From assembly GCA_014529385.2 (NCBI GenBank), contig CM043942.1:63645184-63709183 (forward strand): a DNA stretch of 64,000 nucleotides, read 5' to 3'. The stretch is from Adiantum capillus-veneris. Taxonomy: Eukaryota > Streptophyta > Polypodiopsida > Polypodiales > Pteridaceae. The translations under genes and the position numbers were made by a program. The notes under the pieces were generated by a model, which saw nothing but the letters and a program-made list of their open reading frames with translations, had not been told where the DNA came from and did not search any database. Numbering within the stretch: position 1 is the first letter of the stretch; the number at the start of each line of letters is the position of its first letter. Shown here piece after piece: positions 34,801 to 46,491 of this stretch.

Positions 34801-35290
34801 CTTCATTCTTTTTCCCTTTTCTTGAATTTTGGTGTATACCAAAATTTCCAGAAGACTTGGAGGTTTCAAACATTATCAGTCCAGTGGACCCGCTTCTTCT
34901 CATATGGACCCTTATTCACTGGAGGCTTGTACAAGACTCTGGGTGGTGCTTGCACACTAGGACCATCATTCTCTCTTTGAATAAGCCGATACAGTGCTTC
35001 TTGTTCTAGCTGATCCTTCTGGACTATCTTCATTTAAAATTCTTAAGGGGTGAGTGCTTCGAGGTCTTTGTATCAGGATCGTGAAGGTTCTGTTTGACTC
35101 TAATTAGTTGGGCTCTGGCCAGCTTATGACAATAAGAGACTGTGTGTATCCACCCTTGAGGTAGAGGCTGACTGCACTTGATAAGCGCTTCAAAGAGAAC
35201 TTCAACCATTTCTTTGAACTGTAGTTCAGAGGATGCCTTATTAGCTAATTCCTTTTTAGGTATTTTAGATACCTCTACTGTGAGTTACAT
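34801..35290 (-). other. Two short overlapping minus-strand frames
   Basis: On the minus strand a frame containing FEALIKCSQPLPQGWIHTVS ends in a TGA whose overlapping ATGA starts a second frame (MKIVQKDQLEQEALYRLI, then KPPVNKGPYEKKRVHWTD). Both are under 85 codons. ATGA overlaps are typical of plant pararetroviruses and some retroelements, but I see no diagnostic domain, so the identity is open. Confidence 0.3.
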
Positions 35291-35421
35291 TCTTGATTGG
35301 TTATCTTAATAAATTTGCAAATCTGGACTTGCCATTGGTCTATCTTCAACTAAAAGTTATGGAGAGATCTGATCAAATCATTAGCTTGGTCTTTCTTCAA
35401 AGCCTTTTCCAAAACTTGATG

Positions 35422-35645
35422 TGAGTGCGCGTGTGCGCGGATGCGTGCGTGTGTGCATGGTGCGGTGCATGCAGGGAAGGGGAAGAGCACAAGACCGGTG
35501 TGGGTGGAGCAACCTCAAGAAGTTAGTGAGTGAGGTGCTCATTTTTCATATATGTATAAGGAATAAGGGCATGTACACATGGGGGAGGATGACCAGACAT
35601 CGGACGTCCGGCCTCGGGAAAAGGCGTAACGTCTTTACTCCAACA
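35422..35645 (-). repeat. 3' LTR of minus-strand copia element
   Basis: Pairs with 38814-39053; adjacent interior sequence ATCTCCCACTTAAAG is a purine tract on the coding strand. Confidence 0.8.
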
Positions 35646-36427
35646 ATCTCCCACTTAAAGGCGATGTGTCGATAAGTGATACCTACTAGCTAAACTACTA
35701 GTATGTACAAGAAACTAATAAGGTGAGAGACTCTCTCACCCTATGCCCACTAGCTCACTCTATCGATCTACACACAGTCGTATTGGATCTGGTGGTAGGC
35801 GAATGTGCGTACCCTCGCAAGAGTGTGTATGTAAGTCTTGTAGACCACTCTGTATGGTTTGCAAAACTCGGGTAAAACTTCACTATGCATCATGCTAGTG
35901 TCAGCCCCATCACACGACGAGTAACAATCCCTGCTGAAAATGATCCCACTGCAGCTACTAGATCGGGCCTCGTCAACATCGACAATGGGGAAGCTACATC
36001 CCTCTCACCCGTAGGCAAAACTGTGCGTCGTGGTACCAACTCATCAGCCTCTAACATGAGAATATCAAAGAACTCCATATCTATTAGCTCTATCTGTGTC
36101 TCTAGGGAGCAGACCTGCTCTACCTTTGCCTACACAAAGCCTGACAAAACTTGTTGTGTCTCACTAGAGCACTGCTGCTCTATCTCTGTCTCTACAGAGT
36201 CTACTGGCACGATATGCACAACTAAATGCTCTGTCTCATGAGCATGGTGGAGCTCACCTTCGAAAGAGACACGTCTCATCTCGAATGTCAGACACATGCA
36301 TAGGATATGCGAGGCCACTGCAGGCTCCTCTTGTAATCACTAATGAACCGCAATGCATCTGGAAAAACTGCTCTCTAAGCAGTATTTGACAACCAAATTT
36401 TACTAACTGTCTCAGTGAGATCAATCT

Positions 36428-36628
36428 CTATCTCCGCTGAGGAACGTAGCACACATGTTGTAGCGTGTATGATGCACCATTGGGAAACAGCAAACAAGCA
36501 TCTCCTGCACCCTCTATGTCAAACGCCAAACCATCGGTCAAGTGGAGACAACCAAAATTCCCACTGGAGAAGGTGCTAAACCAATCACGATGCGGTGTGA
36601 CATGGAAAACTGCATCCTCATCTAGCAA
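36428..36628 (-). pseudogene. Copia protease/GAG-pre-integrase fragment
   Basis: The frame reads AVFHVTPHRDWFSTFSSGNF, then DIEGAGDACLLFPNGASYTL and VCYVPQRR. Plant copia polyproteins carry DSGAS(F/Y)HVTP(H)R(E/D)WF...G, then a loop and L...V.(Y/H)VP at the protease and pre-integrase boundary. The catalytic DSGA is altered to DEDA, so protease activity is lost. Downstream integrase and reverse transcriptase are missing. Confidence 0.75.
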
Positions 36629-36774
36629 CCACGTGGAGAAGTGTCACTGCTCAAAGACATGTAATCAGGAGGAACGCTAAAGAAAAATGTGACATCACCG
36701 TGTCACTAGCATATGAAGCTACTGCTCTAGCATGTGTCAAAAACTCATGTGCACCATGGATAGATCTCCGCTGC

Positions 36775-36845
36775 TATCTCATACGTCTTAAAAAACGGCG
36801 TCTGATGTGTCCTGTGTGACCACAATTCCAACAATGCAAGTATTG
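36775..36845 (-). pseudogene. Copia gag zinc-knuckle relic
   Basis: The minus strand reads LHCWNCGHTGHIRRRF. It fits CCHC spacing C-x2-C-x4-H-x4-C, but the last Cys is Phe. It lies upstream of the pre-integrase fragment in the correct order for copia. Confidence 0.6.
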
Positions 36846-37770
36846 GTAAGAACGAGACTGCCGTCTCTCAATATCATGCATGTTTGCTGCCACAAGTGAA
36901 TGCCAAAATGGCAACATGGTGGGACATCACTTGACCACTGCGCAGTCATGAAAACCATGACCGATCGCATCAAAACCGATGCTTGCATGTGCATAAAACA
37001 ACTCCAAAATGTGCTATCTGCAAGCAATAAGCTGGGACAAACTGCTCAACCGATCAACCCCACAAGAGAAACTGCCTACAAAAATATGTAAAAACCTGTG
37101 AAACGTGTGACAACCAAAGTCTGTAGCCACACAAGCATACTCAATCCTCACTGCTGCAAGAGTGGGTACAAGAACACCAATTGTGTCCAAGTTGACAAAA
37201 CCTGTCAAAGTGGGAATATATCGACCACTATACCATCAGAGAGTAAATTGCGAATATGCATAAACCATGGCAAGAATCCAAGAGAAATCCGGTAGAGTTT
37301 TCCTCGTAAATTGAGCAAAAACTCAAAAAAAACCCTAGCAAATACGCATTAAAATAGACATACAATGTCTCAGTGAAAAGATTCACAAATGGCATAGATA
37401 GCACTGCCAAAACCTTGGCAAAACAGCTCACTCCTGACCGAGTGGATCTATGGATGTATAGCTGTCCAAAAACACCTGCAAACCTACAAACCTGCTACCT
37501 GCGAGCTATATCAAGCTCAAATTGTATCCACATAATGAATACATAGCATGAAACTACACATGACCATGCGAAAAGAGCTCTTTAAAATGCTCCACATAGT
37601 TGTACATGAGCACTGCATGTGCCGCATAAGCTGTACTGCAAAGACTGTGCAACTTGTGAGAAAAACCGCTGGGAAACTGGCACACACTACCTCATTGGTT
37701 GGTAAACTCGTCGATCAGCTTGAAATGCACCAGCTGAGCCTAATTGTCGATGCTTGAAGCCGAGGCCGAC

Positions 37771-38730
37771 CCGATGCAAAACCTCAAGTAGAGCGCTACA
37801 GTCAAGCTGCTAAACCAGTGTTGTAAACTAATGCCAATAGCTGATTCTCAGCTCAAAGCTGTAAATGAGGAATCTCGAGAAAAAAATATCAAAATCGGTG
37901 TCGAAGTCAATGCCAATGCCGCCTCCCGCCGTCGGGGCGAGAGTCTCCGATGCCGAGGAGAAAACTGAGGAAATGGACCGATGTCGGGTGATGTCTGAGC
38001 TTACTTGCTGCTTGTGACCGAACACACTGTGTATGATCTCACAACTTGCTCTCTCTCTCAATCTTTTTCTCTCTCTCAGAGCTCTCTATTTCTCAAGATC
38101 TCTCTCTCACTCTCCATGTCGACCTGCAAAGATCTCGTCTTTCTTGCTCCGATTCCTTGAAAATCTTCAAGATCCCTCACATGCCCGGGAGGGGCTGCAC
38201 GCACTGGGGTGCCGAGATTCGCGATCTTGCCCAATCCTTCCCGAATCAACCCGATGCAAAACCTCAAGTAGAGCGCTACAGTCGAGCTGCTAAACCAGTG
38301 TTGTAAACTAATTCTAATAGCTGATTCTCAGCTCAAAGCTGTAAATGAGGAATCTCGAGAAAAAAATATCAAAATCGGTGTCGAAGTCAATGCCAATGCC
38401 GCCTCCCGCTGTCGGGGCGAGAGTCTCCGATGCCGAGGAGAAAACTGAGGAAATGGACCAATGTCGGGTGATGTCTGAGCTTACTTGCTGCTTGTGGCCG
38501 AACACACTGTGTATGATCTCACAACTTGCTCTCTCTCTCAATCTTTTTCTCTCTCTCAGAGCTCTCTATTTCTCAAGCTCTCTCTCTCACTCTCCATGTC
38601 GACCTGCAAAGATCTCGTCTTTCTTGCTCCGATTCCTTGAAAATCTTCAAGATCCCTCACATGCCCGGGAGGGGCTGCACGCACTGGGGTGCCGAGATTC
38701 GCGATCTTGCCCAATCCGTCCCGAATCAAC
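37771..38730 (-). repeat. 480-bp tandem duplication in copia element
   Basis: CCGATGCAAAACCTCAAGTA starts at 37771 and 38251. I count fewer than ten differences between the copies. It lies between the 5' LTR and gag, in the leader region. Confidence 0.95.
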
Positions 38731-38813
38731 CGGATCTGGTACTACAAAGAATCAAGCTCTGTTGCCGCTGAGAGACCACCGCCATTGTCAAGACGTAGCT
38801 GTGATACCACTTA

Positions 38814-39053
38814 TGAGTGCACGTGTGCGCGGATGGATGCATGCGTGCGTGATGCGGCGCATGCGAGGAAGGGAAAGAGCACAAGATCGGTGTGGGTGGA
38901 GCAACCTCAGGAAGTTAGTAAGTGAGGTGCTCCTTATTCATTATACACATTCATATATGTATAATGAATAAGGGCATGTACACATGTGGGCGGGCGGTCG
39001 GACACTGGACGTCCAACAGCCCTGGGCAAAAGCGTAGCGTCTTTACCCCAACA
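38814..39053 (-). repeat. 5' LTR of minus-strand copia element
   Basis: 240 bp, with TGGTATCACAGC (38798-38809 read on the minus strand) as primer site beside it. Confidence 0.8.
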
Positions 39054-40627
39054 CTTGATTCCAAGCTATCCACTCAGTGGTGGATCCTTCATACTAGTCT
39101 ATCTGAGCGATTTCTAGTCATTGATCATGCATATGGCTCCCACAAACAGCATTTGAAAGCGCTCTGTCAGAAAATCTAATATCTAATATCTAACCAACCC
39201 AAATGATTTTCTCATATTAAATTGATCACTTAATGTGGGAGAATAAACGGGAACAAGTGTTAAGATATAGACATGTGCTTATAGATCTATCTTAACACGG
39301 GGTCAATGGTAAAAGGCCTTTGACCTTAGGTAAGCTAGGGCTGAGTTTGAGGCGCGAGAACCCAACCTAGCTCGAGGTGCTTGTCCTGCTTGTCATGCTT
39401 GATGACTAAGGTGCTTGAGGTGCTTGATGATTGAGGTGCTTGACATGCTTGAGATGCTAGGGTTGCACTTGAGGTGAGAACCCAGCCCAAGCTTAAAGTG
39501 CTTATGAGCCAAGCTTGTGGTGGGAACTGGGCCTATGCATGAGGGGCTTGAGGTGTCAAAAAGTCAAAGATTCAATCCCTACAAGGAGGGGGCGAGCCCT
39601 ACATGAGGGGGGATGAGAGAGAACACCCACACACTCACACAAGGCATGCATGGTACAAAGAAAGCAAAAGGGACACTTGTCAAGTTCCTCCTCATGTTGT
39701 CCTCATGGTGTGCCTGAAGCCTATTGGTTGGCCACCCAAGGGGTCCAATAATAATTTAGGAGATTTAATTAATTGATTTAGCATTTATCTATCCCTCTCT
39801 CTCAAAGGGGAAAGGGGGACACTTGTCTCAAGGCTACCCTTGCTGCTTGTAATGCCTCCTGCTTGTGATTGGCTAGGCCTGGAGGGGTCCAATGAGCTTC
39901 AAGCATGAGCTATAAGGGGGGGGTGGACCCAAGCAAGCTAGGGGGTATACTCACCCACACACACTCACAAACACTCTCATTGTGTGCTATGCAAAGTGCA
40001 AGAGCTCCCTCTCCTTCTCCAAGCAAGTAGAGGTTGAGAGCCTACACCAACACTCTTGGATATGGAGTGCAAATCCAACCAAGAGCCATGCTTCAATGCT
40101 TAATCTTGCCATCTCCTTCTTCTTCATTACTATGCTATTATGTATGCTAGCAAGAAGAGTTATGATAAGTGAGGAACTAATTCTTTCTCCTACGAAATGT
40201 TTCTTCTTCCTCTTCCCTACCCTCATTCCCTGCTAGCTCTCTCCACCTTCGAAGGTGTTTGAGGTCTTGGGACTGAGGCTTGGGATATTTAAAGCTTTCC
40301 TCAAGTTTATGTTATGTTTGTGATGCATGAAGCTTTCCATCTTCATTGCATCACCTAGGTCACAAGGAACACAAAGATTGTATTGTAACAAGTCTCTCTT
40401 AATGGGAGAAATCATAATACAAATGCCTATTGGAGGGGGGACCGGCTCCACATAAATCCGGTCCTCAACTGTTGTCATGTTCTCTAAATTCTCTCTCTTG
40501 CAAAAGTATTGTTCATGCCAAGTTAACTAATTGCTATGATTATGTTGCTATCTTCAACTATGTTCACCCGCTATGCTCACAAAGTCATTTCTCAAAAGTA
40601 CTTTCATTAATTTCCGCTACTCTCAAG
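39054..40627. other. No gene seen; short repeats and a hairpin
   Basis: 39340-39560 is built of degenerate GAGGTGCTTGA units. 39257-39267 and 39288-39298 are exact inverted repeats (GTGTTAAGATA / TATCTTAACAC). 39560-40627 shows no coding pattern. Confidence 0.5.
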
Positions 40628-42497
40628 TTAAATAGGCCAATTAAATATGGTGATCAAGCTGGTTAGTGTGGCTAGTGGAACCAGTACCATAAGTAGATTG
40701 GTTCCCACCTGTTGTTGAGTCAGGAGGGGGTTGATTTTCATCATCATCATCGTTATCATCTTGATCAATGCTAGTGTCATCTCCTTGGTCTTGGTCCTCT
40801 TCTTCTTCGTCTTCCTGAGCATCCCAATTTTTGATATATTCCACCAACACCTTATTGACCAGACTCCCATGTCTTTCTTAAACTTTTCCTCTAGATTAGA
40901 TTTCATGGATTCAAGAAGATTTTGCAGATCCTCCACGTTTAACATTAAGTTGCCCACAGGATCTACGATATCTACCAAAGATTGGTAGATACACTTTTAG
41001 TAACTACTTTCTTGAGGGTGTGATGATTTGCCATTTCAAAGCAATCTTTTTCTCCTCCAACCAGCTTGGATCTCTACGTTTTCTTCCTCAGCAACTCCCT
41101 TTTCTTCAATTAGCCTTTGATTTTCATTCTTTAGTGTTGCTATATCCTTTTGCTGAGCAACCATAATCCTAGAATCATTGTTCTGCTCAATGGATAGCTC
41201 GAGCAGCTTGGTTTTGATCTCGACCATTTCTTGCTTTGCTTTCTCCAGCTCAGTCTTTGTCCCTTGGAGTCTTGTTTGAAGAGAAATTACTACCAAGCCA
41301 GGACTCTTTTGCTGGGCTTCAATCAATTGTCCCATGGCATTGATCACTGTGTTCCACCTCAATAGCATGGTGGCAACACATCCCCATCAGTTATGGCATC
41401 GATGTTTGTTTGTTAAGTCTCATATGCAATGAGAGGTGTGGGTAGGACACGAGTGCCTTGTCTGCTTGTCAGGGAGACCATCATTCTCCCAAGCAATGGC
41501 TTCTTCAAAAGGTGTTGAAGTCAATCAAGGTACTTGTGCTGAACTTGAGGGGTCGATAGGGCTAATTGGGGCTTGGATGCATCTTTTCCCCTCATGTTAG
41601 CTGGTGAGGCCTATTGTGTTTCAATGGTCTACTGGTATGCATTATTTGATGGAGTCTGAGCCAGGTCAATGGGCTTGTCTGCTAATGCTCCTTGAACTCT
41701 AGTTTGATCAATTGGCTTGACTGGTATGGTTTGTTTCAATTTAAGTTGAGTGAGTAGAGTGGTTGTCTTTTGTTTCTTTTTAGGTGGCTTAGTGGTTCCA
41801 CTGATACCTACTCCTAATGTCTCTACTTCTTCTTGTGTTGTTATTCTCTTTGTGCTAGTCTTGAAAACTGCCAATTCAATGCCCTCATTGGTGGTATCTT
41901 GTTCAGTTTGCTGGTCAACAGAATCGTGCTGCACAATAATTTGGGTGGTGCCATCCCTAGTCCACATTGATCTATCCCACACCTTGTTGGCATTAGGGTG
42001 TGGTGGTATACAAGTTTCCCAATACAAGAACTGCCATGCATACCAGGCCTTGAATACATGCTGGTTCTGGGTCTTGACTTTAGCAATTTGTTGAATTAGG
42101 CTGCTACGAAAAAATGTAGCCAGGTTGATTTTTGCCTTCAAATTATTTAATGTGTGGAAACATGCCTTTTTTTTAAAGAAACATAAGTGGGGTTGTTTTT
42201 CAGAATGATGGCCTCAACAATAAACTTGCATACTGGCCCAAATTGAAAAGCTACCACTAGGACTCTTTGAGCTCCCATTTTTCATTTCTTGTTTGCTTTA
42301 GTATCCTCTTTTAGGTGTTCAATAACTTCCTCAACTGAGCACATATTGGCCTTGACATTGTAGGGAATCTTGAGAACAAGCTCAGAGCTGCTACTGTGGC
42401 TTAGACTTCTCAACCATTAATTTCTATAGATCCATGCTTAGGATCAAAGGTGTCCACTACTTGCTCAATGAGCTGTACATCAAAGTCCATTATGGTG
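40628..42497 (-). pseudogene. Unrecognised minus-strand coding relic with coiled coil
   Basis: Read from about 42497 (MDFDVQLIEQVVDTFDPKHG) leftward, coding-like pieces follow in order: KANMCSVEEVIEHLKEDTKA; a 170-codon frame (42141-41629) with INLATFFRSSLIQQIAKVKT and AWYAWQFLYWETCIPPHPN; a coiled coil (41368-41036) with RLQGTKTELEKAKQEMVEIK; and an acidic Asp/Gln segment (about 40850-40641). Frame changes separate them. The order (globular start, basic linker, coiled coil, acidic tail) suggests one protein of more than 500 residues. It may be an extra ORF of a retroelement, since a gag starts divergently about 45 bp away, or a captured host gene. No family recognised. Confidence 0.4.
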
Positions 42498-42540
42498 GCC
42501 TCTAGCACCACCTCTAGATCCTAGAGCTTTACTATGTACA

Positions 42541-43620
42541 TTTACTTTGATGGAAAACATACTTCCCAATGTTGTATGTGGAATTGAGTAAACTTGCTGC
42601 GTCTATTCTGTCTGTTGAAGTGATTAGAAGGATGAACCAAGGAAATAGGACGAGCCCAAACACACGACAACTGCCACCCAAAAATGTGATACTTGTGGAG
42701 GAGATCATCCAACTCAGTGGCGCAACCTTCAACAAAGGCCAGGAGTAAACGTACCGCGTATACTGAAGTGGTGTGCTACTGAACAAAAATGGACAAATCA
42801 TGAAGCCCACGAATGTTTCTATAATAGAAACTATGCTAGAGAGAGACAATACGGACCACATGGAGGGCAACAATTTCCGCCCCCTCCAAGATACCAAGTA
42901 GGGCCAAATAACGCAATCCAAGGGAAGGAAAGACTTCAACATGGGTTGGGACATCAACCTCCTTTACCCCAAGAAAACAGTGCCATGGTAAGGATTTCTC
43001 AATCTATGGAAGCACCTTCTGATCAGAGTATGGTCCAAGTAGTTTCATATCGAGAAGATTTAGACAATACCTATGAAAGGGGGTTTGACAAGAATGCATA
43101 TTCTTCAAAAGGACAAATTCCATGGATGGTTCTTGAAGAGATGCCAGAGCCCTCATACATAGCACAACCAACAAAAAACCATTACTTGGTAGATGAAAAT
43201 ATGCTTATGCTCATGGCAGATCAAAACTACAAACCTAGGGCATATCCTCCTAGAACATGACAACCAATGGGGGCTCCACAAGCTTTTCCACCACCTGTAG
43301 GACCATGCTAGGAATGCGGCGATGATCATTGGGTAAGGATTTGCCAACACAAAGGAGAACAAATCAAACTTTTTGGGTTCTGTGAGGGGTGTACGAATGA
43401 CCATCTTATTCCACATTGTCCAAAAAACCCTCATAACAAAGGAAAAGAAACCATGAACAAAATCGAAATCGTGACAAGTACAAGTGGATCAGAAACAGAA
43501 TCAACCATTCCAATAAACGGGGTAACAAGAGCCCAAGCACATGAGGCTGCAAGGAACACCCCAGCCAGCCAAGTAGAGATAGAAAATTTGTCTGTCAAAA
43601 CCCCTAGGAAATCCTAGAAG
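42541..43620 (+). pseudogene. Retroelement gag with two zinc knuckles
   Basis: A plus-strand frame (best seen 42946-43617, with in-frame TGA at 43258 and TAG at 43309) reads HWVRICQHKGEQ, FCEGCTNDHLIPHCPKNP and PINGVTRAQAHEAARN. The first knuckle is C-(stop)-E-C-x4-H-x4-C, the second C-x2-C-x3-H-x4-C. Such double knuckles followed by V(L/T)TRAQ occur at the end of gag in Ty3/gypsy-type elements. The downstream 43620-44120 is weakly coding (SVLVDKVFEPLDTILKAYDA) and is cut by the LINE at about 44126. Confidence 0.6.
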
Positions 43621-44125
43621 GCAAAACGAGACAAGATAAAAGCCAAAAGAGAGAAAGAAAAAACGGCTTTGGAAACCAAATTACTACAAATAAGGAACAG
43701 TTGAGAAAGGAAAGAGACCTTAAGGAAAAAGGCAATGTAGCAAAGCCATCAGCAATACCGTTGGGAGGATCTGTCTTGGTGGACAAGGTCTTTGAACCCT
43801 TGGACACGATCTTAAAAGCTTACGATGCTAGGTTAAAGCCTAACCAAATCTAGGAGGATAGGTGGCTAACGTACCCTCACCCAGGGTATGAAAAAGAGAG
43901 TTTAAAGATGTGCAAGGAGCTCATCCAAGCCGCTCAAGAGCTTATGGAACCACCAGTTCCGACTACTCCAATAACTGAGGTGTTAATCCATGAAAAATTC
44001 AAGAGTTTAAGAAACGTGGAGTCGGAGATGGAGACCAAAAAATTTTTGTAAAGGAAACGCCATTGGATACGATGATAGCAGCCAATATGACAGATGGAAT
44101 GTATTTGCAAGCACCTCTGTCAATT

Positions 44126-46024
44126 CCTGAGGTGGAATAACAATGGCCATAGGATTTGTGGGAGTATATCAGAAACAAAAAAGATGGAAGTGCAACGCTT
44201 CAGGGCCTCTTGCCTGAGGCACCCTAGCACGAAGCTGCTGTAGCAAGAACTCCTTCCAGGGCTCCTCACCTGGAAGAAGTCCTCTGACGATGAGCTTCCC
44301 AAGAAGGACTCTGTTGTGCTGTGCTGGGTCAATGATCCCAAGCCCTCCCTGTGAACAAGGAAGAGTGATGACCTGCCAAGCCACATTGGCTTGGGCTATC
44401 TGAGTGTCACGTCCTAACCAAAGGAAGTTCCTGATCAGCTTCTCTACCTGGATGATACAAGAACTCGAGAAGATCCAGCAAGAAGTGATGTACCACATAG
44501 TCTCTAACAACACCTGGTTGGCCACTACTACTCTGCCAGCCAAAGAAAGTCGTGCTGAGCTCCAATGTAACAACTTTCTCCTGATAGACAGGAGAAGGAG
44601 AGGAATCTGCTGCTTGGGAGACAAGTCCAAACTAACCTGACAGCCCAAGTACTGATAACTGGAGTCCCTGGGGGAATCCACCGAAAACCCTCTCCTGGCA
44701 TCCAATCGGTCACAGGAGCACTACCAACCAAGAAAGCCACTGTCTTTATCTAGTTGATTAGTGCACCCGATGCACAACAGAAGGTCTCCAGATTCTGCTC
44801 ACACCTGTGAAGGTTGGACTCCTGGCCATCTAAGTACAAGGCTGAGTCGTCGGTAAACTCAACGTCCAGTAGCTCATCTCCCCGAATAGGGAGTGCTAAG
44901 CCCCGTAGACCAACCTGCTGCGACACCAAAAACCTGCTCATCGCCTCTGCATAGAACAGAAAGAGGAATGGGGCAAGAGGACAACCCTGTTTGACCGAAC
45001 GTGTGAGCATGAAGCGATCACCTCTACCTCGTGCCAAAAGTACCTGACTGTGAGCTTGTCTGTACAAAGCTGACACCCCTCTGATCCAAGAATCTGAGAA
45101 GCCCATCTTGCGTAGAGTGCCCTCTAGAAAGTCCCAGTCAACTCTGTCGTATGCCTTCTCAAAATCGAGAAGAAGAATCACTAGGTGCTCACCACGGAGC
45201 CGTGCCAGGGCAGAAGCCTCCCAAAAATTAAAGATGTTGTCAAGGATACTGCGTTCCTTGACAAAACCTGTCTGAATCCCATGTATAAGGCTCTCAAGAA
45301 GTGGCTGAATCCTCAAACTCAGAGCCTTGGAAAGAATTTGGTAGGCTGAGTTGAGGATGGTGATGGGGCGCCACTGTTGCATCTCATCCAAGGAGCCACC
45401 CTCCTTGGGAATGAGGTAGATTAAGCCCTCACTCATGCTGTCAGGCATCACTTCTGTGTGAAAAATGTACTGAAAAGCACTACAAAGATTTGGGCCAAGC
45501 AGGTCCCGGTACTCCAAGAAAAAACTGGGAGTCAGCCCATCCTCACCTGGACAGCTACCACGGGGGAGGGCCCTAAGAGCCATGTGCAGCTCCTCAAGCT
45601 GAAGTGGCAGCTCAAGCCTCTGACGCATCTCCTCAGTCACAAGACAAGGCATCTGTGCCCAAACTTGCTCTCTGCATGCATCCTGACACTCTGATTGGGA
45701 CTCTGTAGACAGTAATTCACGGTAAAAGTCAGTAGCAACTGCATGCATATCCTCGGGCTCAGAATCAACTGACCCATTGGGACTCCTCAACTGATTGACC
45801 TTGGCATGCGAATGCCAAGGTCCCACTGCCTCAAAGAAAGCACCAGTCACTCTGTCGCCCACTTGGGTCCACTGAGATGCTTGTCGATGGAAAGCAAACT
45901 CATGTCGCCTCTCCTCTGTGCTAACCAGCTCCTGTCGAGCCTGTTGTAGCTGCTCCTCCAACCAAGGATGTCTGGATGCTGCTCCTGCATCCTCTGTAAC
46001 GAAGCAATGCCCCGTCTGAGACAC
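44126..46024 (-). pseudogene. LINE ORF2 reverse transcriptase and C-terminal part
   Basis: The 424-codon frame 46024-44750 shows reverse transcriptase blocks in order: SCPGEDGLTPSFFLEY, GLIYLIPKEGG, WRPITILNSAYQILSKAL, IQTGFVKERSILDNI, ILLLDFEKAYDRVDWDF (catalytic Asp), SVKQGCPLAPFLFLFYAEAM and VEFTDDSALYLDG (FTDD in place of the usual FADD). After a stop at 44750 the post-polymerase part continues in another phase (44705-44169) with YLGCQVSLDLSPKQQ and LSLAGRVVVANQVLLETMWY, typical of plant L1. The Thr in FTDD is an unusual variant of the active-site box. The copy is inactive because of the stop, frame change and insertion. Confidence 0.85.
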
Positions 46025-46114
46025 AACTCCTCCTCTCTCGTTGCAGTCCCAGCGAGCCTGAGACTCCTGGAGAAAAAAAAAAGGCTAATTTGAGCTAGGC
46101 CTGAGGCCACTCTG

Positions 46115-46491
46115 TCAGCAGGAGAATCCTGCTTGTCCAAGATCTCTTTCCAAAGAGAACCTACCCGCTCTCTGAGTGTTGAGTCCAACAAGACCCTCTC
46201 TGAGTGTTGAGTCCAACAAGACCCTCTCTACCATGCGAAGCATCTTGCTCCCACTCCTCTGCCTGTCTGCCACTGTGAGGATCACTAGTGCATGGTCCGG
46301 GAAGGAAGTCCCTACCAGAATGCCCACTGTCCCTCCCAAGTCATTGAAATGGTCACTAGTGTAGAAGCGATCTATCCGCGATAGATCACTCCTCCCACTC
46401 TGCGGTTCGAGCGAGAGAAGGCAAGGCTGTCTGGGGGCCTCACAAAACCAGAGTGTTGCCAAACATCCGAGACCCTTAGAGTCATACAAAA
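46115..46491 (-). pseudogene. LINE endonuclease, C-terminal half
   Basis: It begins MTLRVSDVWQHSG in one frame and continues in another with LSRIDRFYTSDHFNDL and VGTSFPDHALVILTV. SRIDRF(Y) and (S/P)DH are signature blocks of apurinic-type LINE endonucleases; the SDH Ser is replaced by Pro. A short tandem copy of CTCTGAGTGTTGAGTCCAAC lies at 46170-46215. Confidence 0.75.

Larger units (their letters stand above)
35422..39053 (-). mobile_element. Copia-type LTR element, minus strand, internally deleted
   Basis: Two direct repeats, 35422-35645 and 38814-39053, both start TGAGTGC(G/A)CGTGTGCGCG and end CCAACA, that is, TGTTGG...CACTCA on the coding strand. Next to the right LTR the minus strand reads TGGTATCACAGC, one base off the tRNA-Met primer site, so the right LTR is the 5' one. 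CTTGAT occurs on both flanks (35415-35420 and 39054-39059), offset by one base on the left, as a likely target duplication. The interior holds a zinc-knuckle region and a protease/GAG-pre-integrase fragment but no integrase or reverse transcriptase. Confidence 0.8.
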
